DNA from: Cellvibrio sp. PSBB023
Lineage (GTDB): Bacteria > Pseudomonadota > Gammaproteobacteria > Pseudomonadales > Cellvibrionaceae
Length of the DNA: 64,000 nt
Reading direction: 5' to 3'
Assembly: GCF_002007605.1 (NCBI RefSeq)
Contig: NZ_CP019799.1
Span: forward strand, 1,240,001-1,304,000
A program made the position numbers and the translations under genes. A model generated the notes under the pieces. That model did not search any database. It was not told the DNA's origin and worked only from the letters and a program-made list of their open reading frames with translations. Positions 15,774 to 24,527 of this stretch are shown here, one piece after another (position 1 is the stretch's first letter; each line of letters opens with the position of its first letter).

Positions 15774-16679
15774 ATGGATAAACTTTTACAGGTCGATAGT
15801 CGCAACATGCCGCTCACAGAATTAATGCATTATTTTAATGACCAACTACAAACCCAGGCGCGCACCAAGTCGCTGCCCAAAACCGGCTTTTTTAAAGCGG
15901 ACAATCAATATTGGGGACGTTTTGGCAACCTGATTCTTGGCAGCCGTTTTCAAGGAATCAAATCATTTGAAAGCGAAGCGCTGATTGGTTACAACAGTGA
16001 ATTATTAGTTCGCTCCTCCACCGGAAACGCACTCAATATCGACAGCATTTTTAATTCATTGGACAGCACCGACCAAATTGTCCATTTGGATCGATTGGTG
16101 CGCACCCTTCATTCCATTAACTATTTACAACAGCACGATGGCCGCAAGGATTTATTGTCATTGCAAGTTCAACCTCGCCACATCATCAGTGTCGACAGCG
16201 ATCACGGTAAAACCTTTGAAAAGATATTAAGCGATTGCGGCCTTGGCCCTGAACGTGTGTTGTTGCACACCCGCTTGCTGGATGAAGACAGCTTGCCGCA
16301 TTTTTTTCGCGCTTTAAGTAGCTATCGCTTGCGCGACTATAAAATTGGCATTCATTTGCGCGATGAAAAGGATATTGCTCTACTGCTTAAGTTAGGCATT
16401 AGCCCGGATGTTATTTTAGTGAGCCATCCAGAGGTGAGCCAACAGCTGGTTGCTCACCCCCTACCCTTATCACTTACAGCCAGCAAGCGTATTTTGATTG
16501 TTAATACACCAGTCATTGCGGCTGATACGGCGATTAACAACCAGAGTCGCGCGCAAGCAGATGCTTATTTGTTAAATAGCAATACAGAATCACTGAGCAC
16601 CGCCATAGATAATACCTTTCCGGATGTTTATCTACAGGGTGGTGACGTAACTGATCAGTCCAAAGCGACTGCATCTTGA
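15774..16679 (+). CDS. Degenerate EAL-domain protein
   Basis: Cytoplasmic protein of 301 residues resembling an EAL (c-di-GMP phosphodiesterase) domain. It keeps the ESEALIGYN motif (about 67-75) and the later pattern LLSLQVQPRHII ... FEKILSDCGLGPERVLLHT, but the Asn and acidic residues that bind metal in active EAL enzymes are replaced (Gln in LQVQP; no ExE after VLLHT). It is probably not catalytic and may bind a nucleotide or a partner protein. It is divergent from the encapsulin operon over 250 bases and stands 25 bases before the glutamine amidotransferase gene, which likely shares its transcript. Start is uncertain because no ribosome site is clear. Confidence 0.6.
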   Translation: MDKLLQVDSRNMPLTELMHYFNDQLQTQARTKSLPKTGFFKADNQYWGRFGNLILGSRFQGIKSFESEALIGYNSELLVRSSTGNALNIDSIFNSLDSTDQIVHLDRLVRTLHSINYLQQHDGRKDLLSLQVQPRHIISVDSDHGKTFEKILSDCGLGPERVLLHTRLLDEDSLPHFFRALSSYRLRDYKIGIHLRDEKDIALLLKLGISPDVILVSHPEVSQQLVAHPLPLSLTASKRILIVNTPVIAADTAINNQSRAQADAYLLNSNTESLSTAIDNTFPDVYLQGGDVTDQSKATAS

Positions 16680-16704
16680 ATGGCGATAAAAGGTTTTAAA
16701 TGAA

Positions 16705-17487
16705 ATGTGCCAGTTATTGGGAATGAGTTGTAAAAAACCGGCAAGTATTGGTTTTTCATTTGAAGGCTTTCGTGCACGTGGCGGCAGAACGGACGAGCAT
16801 CGCGATGGTTGGGGTATTGCATTTTCCAATCCCAATGGTTTTGATATTTATCGCGATGAACAACCAGCGGCGGGATCACACCTGGCTGACCACATCAGCA
16901 AGGCTGAAATTAAAGCCAAAACAACAATTGCGCATATTCGCAAGGCGACTATTGGTGAGGTTAATATCAATAACTGCCACCCTTTTGAGCGCAAACTCTG
17001 GAACAAGAGCTGGCTGTTTTGCCATAACGGCGATTTAAAAGCGTTTTCACCGGAGTTGGACTCATGTTTTGTTCCGGAAGGAAATACTGATAGTGAGTTG
17101 GCATTTTGTAAGTTATTGCAGGATTTGAACCGGGACTTTCCTGACGGAGAACCAACTCTTGAAATATTGTTTGACTGGTTACATAACGCCAGTGTTGTTA
17201 TTGCCAGACAAGGTACATTCAACATTATTCTTTCCAATGGTGAATGGCTCTATACTTTTTGTTCTACACACTTGGCCTATGTGGAACGGCAATATCCTTT
17301 TCAGGAAATTGAGTTTATCGATACAGCAACATCGGTAGATTTATCGATACACAACGATCAGGATGATCGCATGGTGATTATTGCCACTCACCCATTAACG
17401 CGCAATGAACTATGGAATGTGTACACTCCTGGGCAATCGCGGCTGTTTTGCAATGGTCATCTCGTTCACGAAAAAGCCAATACCTGA
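16705..17487 (+). CDS. Class II glutamine amidotransferase (YafJ-like)
   Basis: Protein of 260 residues with an N-terminal nucleophile glutaminase fold. The nucleophile is Cys2 (MCQLLGMSCKKP), followed by the family motifs GGRTDEHRDGWGIAF, TTIAHIRKAT and FCHNGDLKAF, and by PEGNTDSELAFC. Glutaminase activity releasing ammonia is expected, but no synthase domain is attached and the acceptor is unknown. It lies directly after the EAL-like gene and ends at a strong terminator that overlaps the stop codon. In this sulfur setting it may act on a glutamyl compound, which is only inference. Confidence 0.85.
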   Translation: MCQLLGMSCKKPASIGFSFEGFRARGGRTDEHRDGWGIAFSNPNGFDIYRDEQPAAGSHLADHISKAEIKAKTTIAHIRKATIGEVNINNCHPFERKLWNKSWLFCHNGDLKAFSPELDSCFVPEGNTDSELAFCKLLQDLNRDFPDGEPTLEILFDWLHNASVVIARQGTFNIILSNGEWLYTFCSTHLAYVERQYPFQEIEFIDTATSVDLSIHNDQDDRMVIIATHPLTRNELWNVYTPGQSRLFCNGHLVHEKANT

Positions 17488-17512
17488 GTGATCAGGTATT
17501 GGCTTTTATATT
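17472..17512 (+). terminator. Terminator after the amidotransferase gene
   Basis: AAAAGCCAATACCTGA (17472-17487) pairs exactly with TCAGGTATTGGCTTTT (17492-17507) around the loop GTGA, followed by ATATTTT. The stop codon lies in the stem. Confidence 0.9.
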
Positions 17513-17585
17513 TTACTGCTACAAAAAATCACTATATCCACATTGTTCACACGCATAGCATGCACGTCCCTGTGCCCCCATAAGA

Positions 17586-19964
17586 TTAAAACTTATAATT
17601 CACCTGTAGCCCCAAGGTTTTTGGGGCGCTGATGTTATTGGGTTGAGTTCCTGTATTGGGGTTAGCAATTTGACGCAAGAACACTGGCGCTTTATCGGTC
17701 ACATTGTTCACAAAACCGGTAAATGTCCAATTGCCATCGGCAGTTTCATAAGAGGCACGCAGGTTGCCAATCCAGTAACCCGGAGTTTCCTGCAGTGGGT
17801 CATTTTGCACCGTCGCATTGTGGTAAATTCGGCTGCGATAAGACCAGTCAGTAGCCAGGATAATATTACCGCTAGCCAATGGAATGGTGTAATCCGTATC
17901 CAAACGCAAAGAAACTTCAGGCGTGCGGTAGAAATCGTTGCCACTCGCATCAAATGGGCCACCGCCACCGATGTAGTAAATAAAATCGTTGTATTCAGAT
18001 TTCAAATACCCCAATGAGCCACCCACACGCCAATTCACGCTGGCTAATGCATTAAATTCAACCTCAATACCTTTTACAGTACCGTCTGACTCACCGGCTG
18101 CACTGGTGGTATAGGTATTGGTGCTGGTATTCAAAAACGCACGCTGAATATTTAGCTGCAAACTTTTAATGTCGTAATAAAAGACCGCCGTATTCAGGGT
18201 TAATTGCCCATCAAACCAGGCTGACTTTATACCCGCCTCATAATCTGTGAGTGTTTCTGGTTTGGTTTCTACAATATCGCCATTGGTAATAGCCTGGTTA
18301 AAACCACCGGAGCGGAAACCGGTAGCAATGCGCAGGTAACCCAATACATCGTCATTGAAATGGTATTCAGGTGTGATATCCCAAGTAAATTCATCCCAGG
18401 TATTATCTTTACTAACAGCGGTCACAGCAGAAAATGCGGGCAAAATTCTCACGCCGCCGGGCAAATACCAGCCATTTTCACTCACAAAGGTAACACGGTT
18501 ACTGGTAGCTGTATCCGTTACGGTTAATGCAGTTTCAGTAATATCTTTTTTCTCTTCGGTATAACGTGCCCCCAACGTGATAGATGCTTTATCACTGAAT
18601 TTATATTTCACATTACCAAATAAAGCATTGCTGGTGGCCTCTTGATCCCATGATGATTCAATATACTGTTCACGGGTTGTGCCCACGGCAAAACGTGCGC
18701 TGCGGTTTTCATTCTTTGCATTCAGGTTGTAATGATATGCCCCCAAAATCCAGCTGATTTTTTGATCCTTGGGTGAGGTCAAGCGAAACTCTTGCGATAC
18801 CTGTTGTGAATCCAATAGCGCCGTTGCGCTGATTCTATGCAAGGTTGTGTCAAGGGGAACGCCCACCAGAGATAAGGAATCCGCATCACGCGTACTGTAG
18901 CCGGTTACGGATGACAGTGTATTTGCCCCCAGTTGCCAATTCACTTTCAACGTTGCGCTGTTATCGGTTTTGGTGTCGTAACCATCACCGGCCCAATAAT
19001 CACTATAAACCGTTGGGTTATTGCCATAGGACGGAATATAAGACGTACCACCCTGATTAATCGCCCCTTGGGGATCAACCTGGGTAATATCTGTTCCCGG
19101 TAAGGTTGTTGCTCCCACAACATAAGCCGGTGATGGCCCGGCATCTACTTCACGTGTGGTGAGAATTAATTGCGTATCCAGTGTGGGAGAAAAATTGCCC
19201 AAAAACTGCACGCGTATATTTTGATCTTTAAGGCTTGGACCTTCATCACCTGTGACAATATTTTTGGCCCATCCATCATAGGACTCATTGTATACCGAGA
19301 TACGTCCAGCCAGCGTTTCATCAATAATCGCACCGCCAAAAGCCGATTCAATAATGCGTGTGTTATAGCTGCCATAGGTCAGCTTGCTGTAACCTTCCTT
19401 ATTAAAGGACGCTTTGCGCGTAATATAGTGAATGGCACCGCCAGTATTATTTTTTCCCCACAAGGTTCCCTGTGGGCCACGCAGTACTTCTACGCGCTCT
19501 AAATCGTAGAGCGGAAAACTTTGCAATTGTTGTAGACCAACCACCACTTCATCGACATAAATCGCCAGTGGGCCATCCTGGTTTTGGTTTGGATCATTAG
19601 TGCCAATACCACGTAAAAACCAGCGTGGCTTCCCGGTGCGACCACCACCCTGTGAGGACAAGTTAGGAGCCAAGCGCTCAATATCTGTCGATAAAACGAC
19701 TTGTTTTTCATCAACATCTTTACCACTGACAGCGGTAATGGTTGAGGGAACTTCTTGAATATTTTCAGCGCGCTTTTGCGCGGTCACTAAAACCGATGCC
19801 AATTTTTTGGTAGCTGCCGGTACAGCTTTCTCTTCAATCTCGCTAGTAACATCTTGAGCAAAAACAGCATGAGAAAACGCAATATTGGCAATTAAAAAAG
19901 GCAACAATTTTCGGGAAAACGTAATCGTTCGATTATCGATAGGGGGTGTTTTATCAGAGCGCAT
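17586..19964 (-). CDS. TonB-dependent outer-membrane receptor for an organosulfur compound, sulfur-free protein
   Basis: Receptor of 792 residues with a signal peptide (about 1-36, ending HAVFAQ), a TonB box-like ASVLVTAQKR segment (about 56-65), a plug (RWFLRGIGTNDPNQNQDGPL ... ERVEVLRGPQGTLWGKNNTG) and a barrel ending in VNYKF. It belongs to the large TBDR group with the VTAQKR box. No STN domain is present, so it does not signal through FecR. By direct reading it contains no cysteine, and no methionine after the initiator, extraordinary for its length and a mark of proteins made under sulfur starvation. A sigma-54 promoter lies about 42 bases upstream of the start. The substrate is unknown; sulfonates, sulfones or sulfate esters are likely from context. 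Confidence 0.9.
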   Translation of the reverse strand: MRSDKTPPIDNRTITFSRKLLPFLIANIAFSHAVFAQDVTSEIEEKAVPAATKKLASVLVTAQKRAENIQEVPSTITAVSGKDVDEKQVVLSTDIERLAPNLSSQGGGRTGKPRWFLRGIGTNDPNQNQDGPLAIYVDEVVVGLQQLQSFPLYDLERVEVLRGPQGTLWGKNNTGGAIHYITRKASFNKEGYSKLTYGSYNTRIIESAFGGAIIDETLAGRISVYNESYDGWAKNIVTGDEGPSLKDQNIRVQFLGNFSPTLDTQLILTTREVDAGPSPAYVVGATTLPGTDITQVDPQGAINQGGTSYIPSYGNNPTVYSDYWAGDGYDTKTDNSATLKVNWQLGANTLSSVTGYSTRDADSLSLVGVPLDTTLHRISATALLDSQQVSQEFRLTSPKDQKISWILGAYHYNLNAKNENRSARFAVGTTREQYIESSWDQEATSNALFGNVKYKFSDKASITLGARYTEEKKDITETALTVTDTATSNRVTFVSENGWYLPGGVRILPAFSAVTAVSKDNTWDEFTWDITPEYHFNDDVLGYLRIATGFRSGGFNQAITNGDIVETKPETLTDYEAGIKSAWFDGQLTLNTAVFYYDIKSLQLNIQRAFLNTSTNTYTTSAAGESDGTVKGIEVEFNALASVNWRVGGSLGYLKSEYNDFIYYIGGGGPFDASGNDFYRTPEVSLRLDTDYTIPLASGNIILATDWSYRSRIYHNATVQNDPLQETPGYWIGNLRASYETADGNWTFTGFVNNVTDKAPVFLRQIANPNTGTQPNNISAPKTLGLQVNYKF

Positions 19965-20005
19965 GATTATCCTCGGTGTGTTAAATATAAGTCCACACCT
20001 TGTTT

Positions 20006-20021
20006 AGCAGTTCTTGTGCCA
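20006..20021 (-). promoter_or_regulatory. Sigma-54 promoter of the receptor gene
   Basis: TGGCACAAGAACTGCT fits the consensus TGGCAC-N5-TTGCW with one mismatch and correct GG to GC spacing. It reads toward the receptor start at 19964. Confidence 0.8.
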
Positions 20022-20099
20022 ACACAAAAACCTCTTGAAAATCATCAGTTTGTTAGAAAACGTGAGTGATAGGCAATGTTATGTCTGATTGAAATGGAG

Positions 20100-20119
20100 C
20101 AGTATTTTAAAAAATACTG
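20100..20119. repeat. Palindrome, candidate activator site for the receptor promoter
   Basis: CAGTATTTT and AAAATACTG are exact reverse complements separated by two bases. The centre is about 115 bases upstream of the start point predicted from the sigma-54 promoter, a usual place for an enhancer-binding protein. It could instead end the exporter transcript, but the gene it would serve ends at 20229 and no T-run is obvious. Confidence 0.4.
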
Positions 20120-20228
20120 TATAAAAATAAACATACAACAATTTAATAATTGTCACCCATAGCTATAAAAAATAAAGGCTTACGGCAACACCACAAGCCT
20201 GAAAGCAAGAAACCCATGAAAACTAAAA

Positions 20229-21998
20229 TTAACTGACAACCGTGACAGGCTTTCGCCCTTGAGTTTGCAGCGAAAATAAATGCGCGTATAAACCGCCGGG
20301 TCTATTTGCAAGTTGGGCATGAGTACCCGACTCCAAAATATCACCATTGCGCAACACTAAAATAGTGGTGGCATTCATCACCGTACTCAAGCGATGGGCA
20401 ATAACAATGGAAGTTCGTCCAACCATCAACTTTTCCAATCCTTGTTGCACAAGGTGCTCAGACTCAGAGTCCAATGCGCTGGTTGCTTCATCAAGAATAA
20501 TCAGCTGCGGATTCTTTAGGATGGCTCTGGAAATCGCCACACGCTGTTTTTCGCCGCCTGATAGTTTAATGCCCCGCTCACCCACCAGGGTTTCGTAACC
20601 TTTCTCCATACGCTCAATAAATTCATGGGCATTGGCAGCATGGGCGGCCGCTTTGATATCCGCGTCGGTTGCACCGGGTCGGGCAAAAGCAATATTTTCG
20701 CCAATACTATCGTTGAACAGGGCAACATCTTGCAGTACAACGCCCATAATTGCTCTTAAGCTACGCTGCTGGTAATCACTGATATCACGACCATTGATGA
20801 GTATCACACCCTTGGTGGGTTCGTAAAACCGCATTAACAATTTCACAATCGTTGTCTTGCCGCTGCCGCTACTGCCAACCAACGCTAATGTTTCACCGGC
20901 ATCCAAGTGGAACGTAATGTGTTTGAGCGCATAGTCTTCTGTGCCGGGGTAACGAAAACTTACATCAGCAAAGGTGATACTTTTCAACTGGGTCAGGGGA
21001 ATAGCATCCGCTTTATCGGCATGTTCAGATTCCACATCCAGCAATTCCACTAAACGTTCAGAAGCGCTTTCGATTTCGCTGGCCTGATTAATTTGGCGCG
21101 AAATGGGCGTAATTGAATTAATCAGGTTTTGCGTCAAGGTTAACACCAGCAAAATATCGCCCGTGGTAAACCGTCCATGCAGTGCGCCGTGGGTGATAAT
21201 GGCAACGGCGGCAAATACGGCAAACGTATTGACAATATTTAGAGCTTGCTCAGAGCGCCACTGGGTTTTATGCAGATTATCGCGCGCGATTTTCCACTGC
21301 GCCTGGGTATCATCATAACGTTGCTTAACAGCAGGTTCACCACCAAAACTACGCACAGTTGCGATATTGCCAACCATTTCGGCAAGCAAGCCGGACATAC
21401 GCCCGGCATATTCTTGCCAACCGCGACGGTGTGGCTTGGTCCAGTGAATAGTGCGGTAGGAAATCCAAAAATTGAACAGCAGAATAACGGCCATCATCGC
21501 ACCCACTACCGGTATTTTGATGGTCAGCACGATAATGATAAAAAACATTTGCAGGATGTTGGCTAGGGTACCTTCTGTTAAGGAAGACAACCACATAGTA
21601 ATGGTGGTGATGGCACCGAACCTGTCCATGATTTCACCAACGCGGGTTTTCTCAAAATAATCAATCGACTTTTGGGTCATATTGTCAAAAACACGTTGGC
21701 GAAAAGTGCTGACAGTATCCAGCCACAAATCATCCGCCTGTTTATTTTGCCATGCGCCAAAAATAACAACTCCCAGGCGCAAGGCAAAAAAACCAACCAA
21801 TAGCCAGGTAACGGTTGAGGTCGCGGATTCAAAACTGATTTTCTCTGAAAACAATTGGGATATAACATCCACAATTCCCTTATATATGTAAGGAGTTGCC
21901 GTACCGATAAATCCCAAAAAGGTGCCAACAAAAATAACACCTACTACCCTGCCTCGATACTCAGGGATATATTGAATAACTCGCCACAGATTTTTCAT
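20229..21998 (-). CDS. ABC exporter half-transporter (MsbA-like, homodimeric type)
   Basis: Membrane-ATPase fusion of 589 residues: six predicted helices (about 15-310), then a nucleotide-binding domain with Walker A (VGSSGSGKTTIVKLL), signature LSGGEKQRVAISRAIL, Walker B LIILDEATSALDSES and H-loop IVIAHRLSTV. All catalytic residues are present, so a homodimer should be active. The start codon overlaps the nitroreductase stop (TAATG), so it is the last gene of the DszB-like/DszA-like/Yej operon. Export of an organosulfur product or of a toxic desulfurised phenol is plausible; lipid or drug export cannot be excluded. Confidence 0.87.
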   Translation of the reverse strand: MKNLWRVIQYIPEYRGRVVGVIFVGTFLGFIGTATPYIYKGIVDVISQLFSEKISFESATSTVTWLLVGFFALRLGVVIFGAWQNKQADDLWLDTVSTFRQRVFDNMTQKSIDYFEKTRVGEIMDRFGAITTITMWLSSLTEGTLANILQMFFIIIVLTIKIPVVGAMMAVILLFNFWISYRTIHWTKPHRRGWQEYAGRMSGLLAEMVGNIATVRSFGGEPAVKQRYDDTQAQWKIARDNLHKTQWRSEQALNIVNTFAVFAAVAIITHGALHGRFTTGDILLVLTLTQNLINSITPISRQINQASEIESASERLVELLDVESEHADKADAIPLTQLKSITFADVSFRYPGTEDYALKHITFHLDAGETLALVGSSGSGKTTIVKLLMRFYEPTKGVILINGRDISDYQQRSLRAIMGVVLQDVALFNDSIGENIAFARPGATDADIKAAAHAANAHEFIERMEKGYETLVGERGIKLSGGEKQRVAISRAILKNPQLIILDEATSALDSESEHLVQQGLEKLMVGRTSIVIAHRLSTVMNATTILVLRNGDILESGTHAQLANRPGGLYAHLFSLQTQGRKPVTVVS

Positions 21999-22609
21999 TA
22001 ATGTCCTACTTCATCGGAAAAATGGAATGCACCCTCAGCAATAAAGCTGCTGATTGGGTTGCGTGAATTAGGTTTTTCCCTCTCATGGAATTCGGCATCC
22101 AGTTGGGCAATATCGCCCTGCTTGCCAAGGGCAATCGCCAGCTCCACCTGATACCCGGCAGGAACCCTCAACTGTTCACGGGCCTTTTCACGATCAAACC
22201 CACCAATAGCATGGGTTTTCCAACCCAAAAATTCGGCTTGCAGTGCGAAATTGGCCCAAGCAGCACCGGCATCCAGCGAATTATTGCGCAATGGTGTTGG
22301 TTCGCTTGCCCCTTTGCGTAAATTAGTTGTTTTTGAAACCAACACAATGAGCGCCGCAGCTTTACTGGCCCATAGGCGATTTTTCTCATTTAATAATTCG
22401 ATAAACAATGGCCACTGTTCAGTGTCGCGGGTGGCATAGATAAAACGCCAGGGCTGGGAATTATTGCCAGACGGCGCCCAGCGCGCCGCTTCAAACAAAC
22501 GAAAGAGTGTTGCCTCATCAATAGCATCGCTACTGAGGGCACGCGGTGACCAACGCTGTAAAAATATGGGGTGAATATCATGATCGGGAATGCGTGGATC
22601 AATTGTCAT
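21998..22609 (-). CDS. Nitroreductase-family flavin oxidoreductase
   Basis: FMN-binding protein of 203 residues. The N-terminus has FLQRWSPRALSSDAIDEATL and the FMN-phosphate contact RWAPSGNNSQPWRFIYA, both typical of the nitroreductase fold; the C-terminal part contains YQVELAIALGKQGD. It holds one Met (the initiator) and no Cys. Its place in an operon with a flavin-dependent monooxygenase that needs reduced FMN suggests that it supplies reduced flavin, or reduces an electrophilic substrate. It overlaps the exporter gene start. The gene upstream (Yej-type binding protein) ends 41 bases before it. Confidence 0.85.
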   Translation of the reverse strand: MTIDPRIPDHDIHPIFLQRWSPRALSSDAIDEATLFRLFEAARWAPSGNNSQPWRFIYATRDTEQWPLFIELLNEKNRLWASKAAALIVLVSKTTNLRKGASEPTPLRNNSLDAGAAWANFALQAEFLGWKTHAIGGFDREKAREQLRVPAGYQVELAIALGKQGDIAQLDAEFHEREKPNSRNPISSFIAEGAFHFSDEVGH

Positions 22610-22650
22610 GCAATATACCTATGCAAAGTTGTATTAAGGGTGATTGTGAA

Positions 22651-24483
22651 TCAGTCAGTGTTCGGGGTTGAGTGGCCATCCCACCAGGTGCGTACGGCCC
22701 AGTCAGTCGCGGCGTAATAAAGTGGTAGCGTTTGCGGGTATTGCAAACGTTGGTTAAACATCACGTAATGGTTTTTCAAATAGCGCCAGGGAATAAAATA
22801 ATGGTTATGAATAAGTACGCGATCCAATGCGCTCGCCACAGTTTCCAACTCTTGTTGGCTGGTGGCATTAAGTAACTGCTTGATTAATGCATCCACCACA
22901 GGCGATTTCACACCAGCGATATTTTCAGAGCCGGGGCGATCCGCAGAAGCGCTATTAAATGCACGCCAGAGTTCATCACCTGGCATACGCGCTTCACGCA
23001 AGCTCACAGAAGTATAATCAAAATCAAAGTCTCGCAATCGCGCGCGCAAGGTTGCCGCATCGGCCAGATTGGTACGCACTTGAATGCCAATTTTTGCCAG
23101 ATTGCGATAGATCGGATCTGTGAATGGGCTCTGGCGACGAGTGCCCGCTACTTCAATAATAAATGGCTCGCCGTTTTGATTGCGCAGTACACCATCGCGA
23201 TAGTGCCAGCCTGCTTCTGCAAGTAATTGCAAGGCAATATCCAGATTATCGCGTAGCCGATGGGGTGGCACCGTTGTCGGTTGCTCAAACATGGGACCAA
23301 ATACCGCCTCGGGTAATTGATCGCGCCAGGGCTCTAATAAAGCTAACTCTTCTTCACTGGGCAGCCCTTTTGCAGCCAAGGTGGTATTGCTGAAATAACT
23401 GTCAACGCGGGAAAATTCGCTATCAAATATTTTGTCGTTGATCCATTCAAAATCCAGAGCATAATTTAATGCTTTGCGCACACGAGTGTCCTGAAAGCGC
23501 GGCTTACGTAAATTCAGTACCCAGCCATTCATCGCAGGAGGATTCGCATGTAAAAAACGGCGCTTCTGAATTTCACCAGAATCAAAGCGTTTACCAATAT
23601 ACTGGCAGCACCAATAACGCATTTGATTTTCACTGAGAAAGTCATACTCACCAGCACGCAGTGCCGCGACTTGTGTGTCGCGATCCTTATAGAGCTTGTA
23701 AACAATTTGATCGAAATTAAACGTGCCCCGTTGTACTGGAATATCTTTCCCCCAATACTCGGGGTTACGCCGGTAAATAATGTCGCGGCCACTGCGTGCC
23801 TGCTCAATGGTATAGGGCCCAGAGGCAATAGGACTTTCAAAACGTAAATCGGCAAACGCCACATCGCCCTGATTACTTTTTCCCCACTTGGGCGAAAAAA
23901 CCGGAAGACTACCCGCAATAAAGGATAAATCGCGACCTTTACGTTTGAATACAAAGCGAATGCGGCGCTCGTCCAATACATCGACCGATTCTATTTCACT
24001 GAAATAGGCGCTGTAACGCGGGCTTACGGCCTTGCTGGTCATTACCTTGAATGAATATTCAACATCGTACGCGGTGACGGGGTCTCCGTTGGAGAAGCGC
24101 GCCAAGGCATTGATCCTGAAAATAGTTGAGCCGAAATCAGGCGCCACCTCAATATCATCCGCTAACAAACCATATTGGGTATTGGGTTCATCCAAACCAT
24201 TAATAGTGAGTGTTTCAAACACTAATTCCGCCAAGCCCGGGGCCGGAACGCCACGCAAGCTGTAAGGATTAAATTTATCGAAACTGCTGTTCAAGGTAAC
24301 CAATGACAACACCATACTGCCGCCCTTCGGTGCATGGGGATTGATGTAATCAAAATGGGTAAAGTCTGCCGGATATTTTGGCTCGCCAAAAAAAGCAATG
24401 GCATGCGCAGCCCACACTGCTTGCGTTTGGAGTAAAAATGCCGCTAACAACAGGGCAATTTTTTGCGTGATGTTTTTTTTCAT
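22651..24483 (-). CDS. yejA: Periplasmic binding protein, YejA-type (solute-binding family 5)
   Basis: Secreted solute-binding protein of about 611 residues for the Yej-type ABC importer encoded just upstream. Signal peptide MKKNITQKIALLLAAFLLQT ending VWA; the start at 24483 is chosen because it begins this peptide, although a GTG at 24531 overlaps the stop of the ATPase gene (GTGA) and would be coupled to it. Family 5 traits: NPHAPKGGSMVLSLV, FDKFNPYSLRGVPAPG, LARFSNGDPVTAYDVEYSFK and VRKALNYALDFEWIN. YejA homologues bind peptides such as microcin C. In this operon a sulfur-containing peptide or large organosulfur molecule is a possible ligand. Unlike its neighbours it is not depleted in Met. 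Confidence 0.86.
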   Translation of the reverse strand: MKKNITQKIALLLAAFLLQTQAVWAAHAIAFFGEPKYPADFTHFDYINPHAPKGGSMVLSLVTLNSSFDKFNPYSLRGVPAPGLAELVFETLTINGLDEPNTQYGLLADDIEVAPDFGSTIFRINALARFSNGDPVTAYDVEYSFKVMTSKAVSPRYSAYFSEIESVDVLDERRIRFVFKRKGRDLSFIAGSLPVFSPKWGKSNQGDVAFADLRFESPIASGPYTIEQARSGRDIIYRRNPEYWGKDIPVQRGTFNFDQIVYKLYKDRDTQVAALRAGEYDFLSENQMRYWCCQYIGKRFDSGEIQKRRFLHANPPAMNGWVLNLRKPRFQDTRVRKALNYALDFEWINDKIFDSEFSRVDSYFSNTTLAAKGLPSEEELALLEPWRDQLPEAVFGPMFEQPTTVPPHRLRDNLDIALQLLAEAGWHYRDGVLRNQNGEPFIIEVAGTRRQSPFTDPIYRNLAKIGIQVRTNLADAATLRARLRDFDFDYTSVSLREARMPGDELWRAFNSASADRPGSENIAGVKSPVVDALIKQLLNATSQQELETVASALDRVLIHNHYFIPWRYLKNHYVMFNQRLQYPQTLPLYYAATDWAVRTWWDGHSTPNTD

Positions 24484-24527
24484 AAGCCGATATTTCGCTA
24501 CTCTCTGTATCATAAAAACCAACGGAC

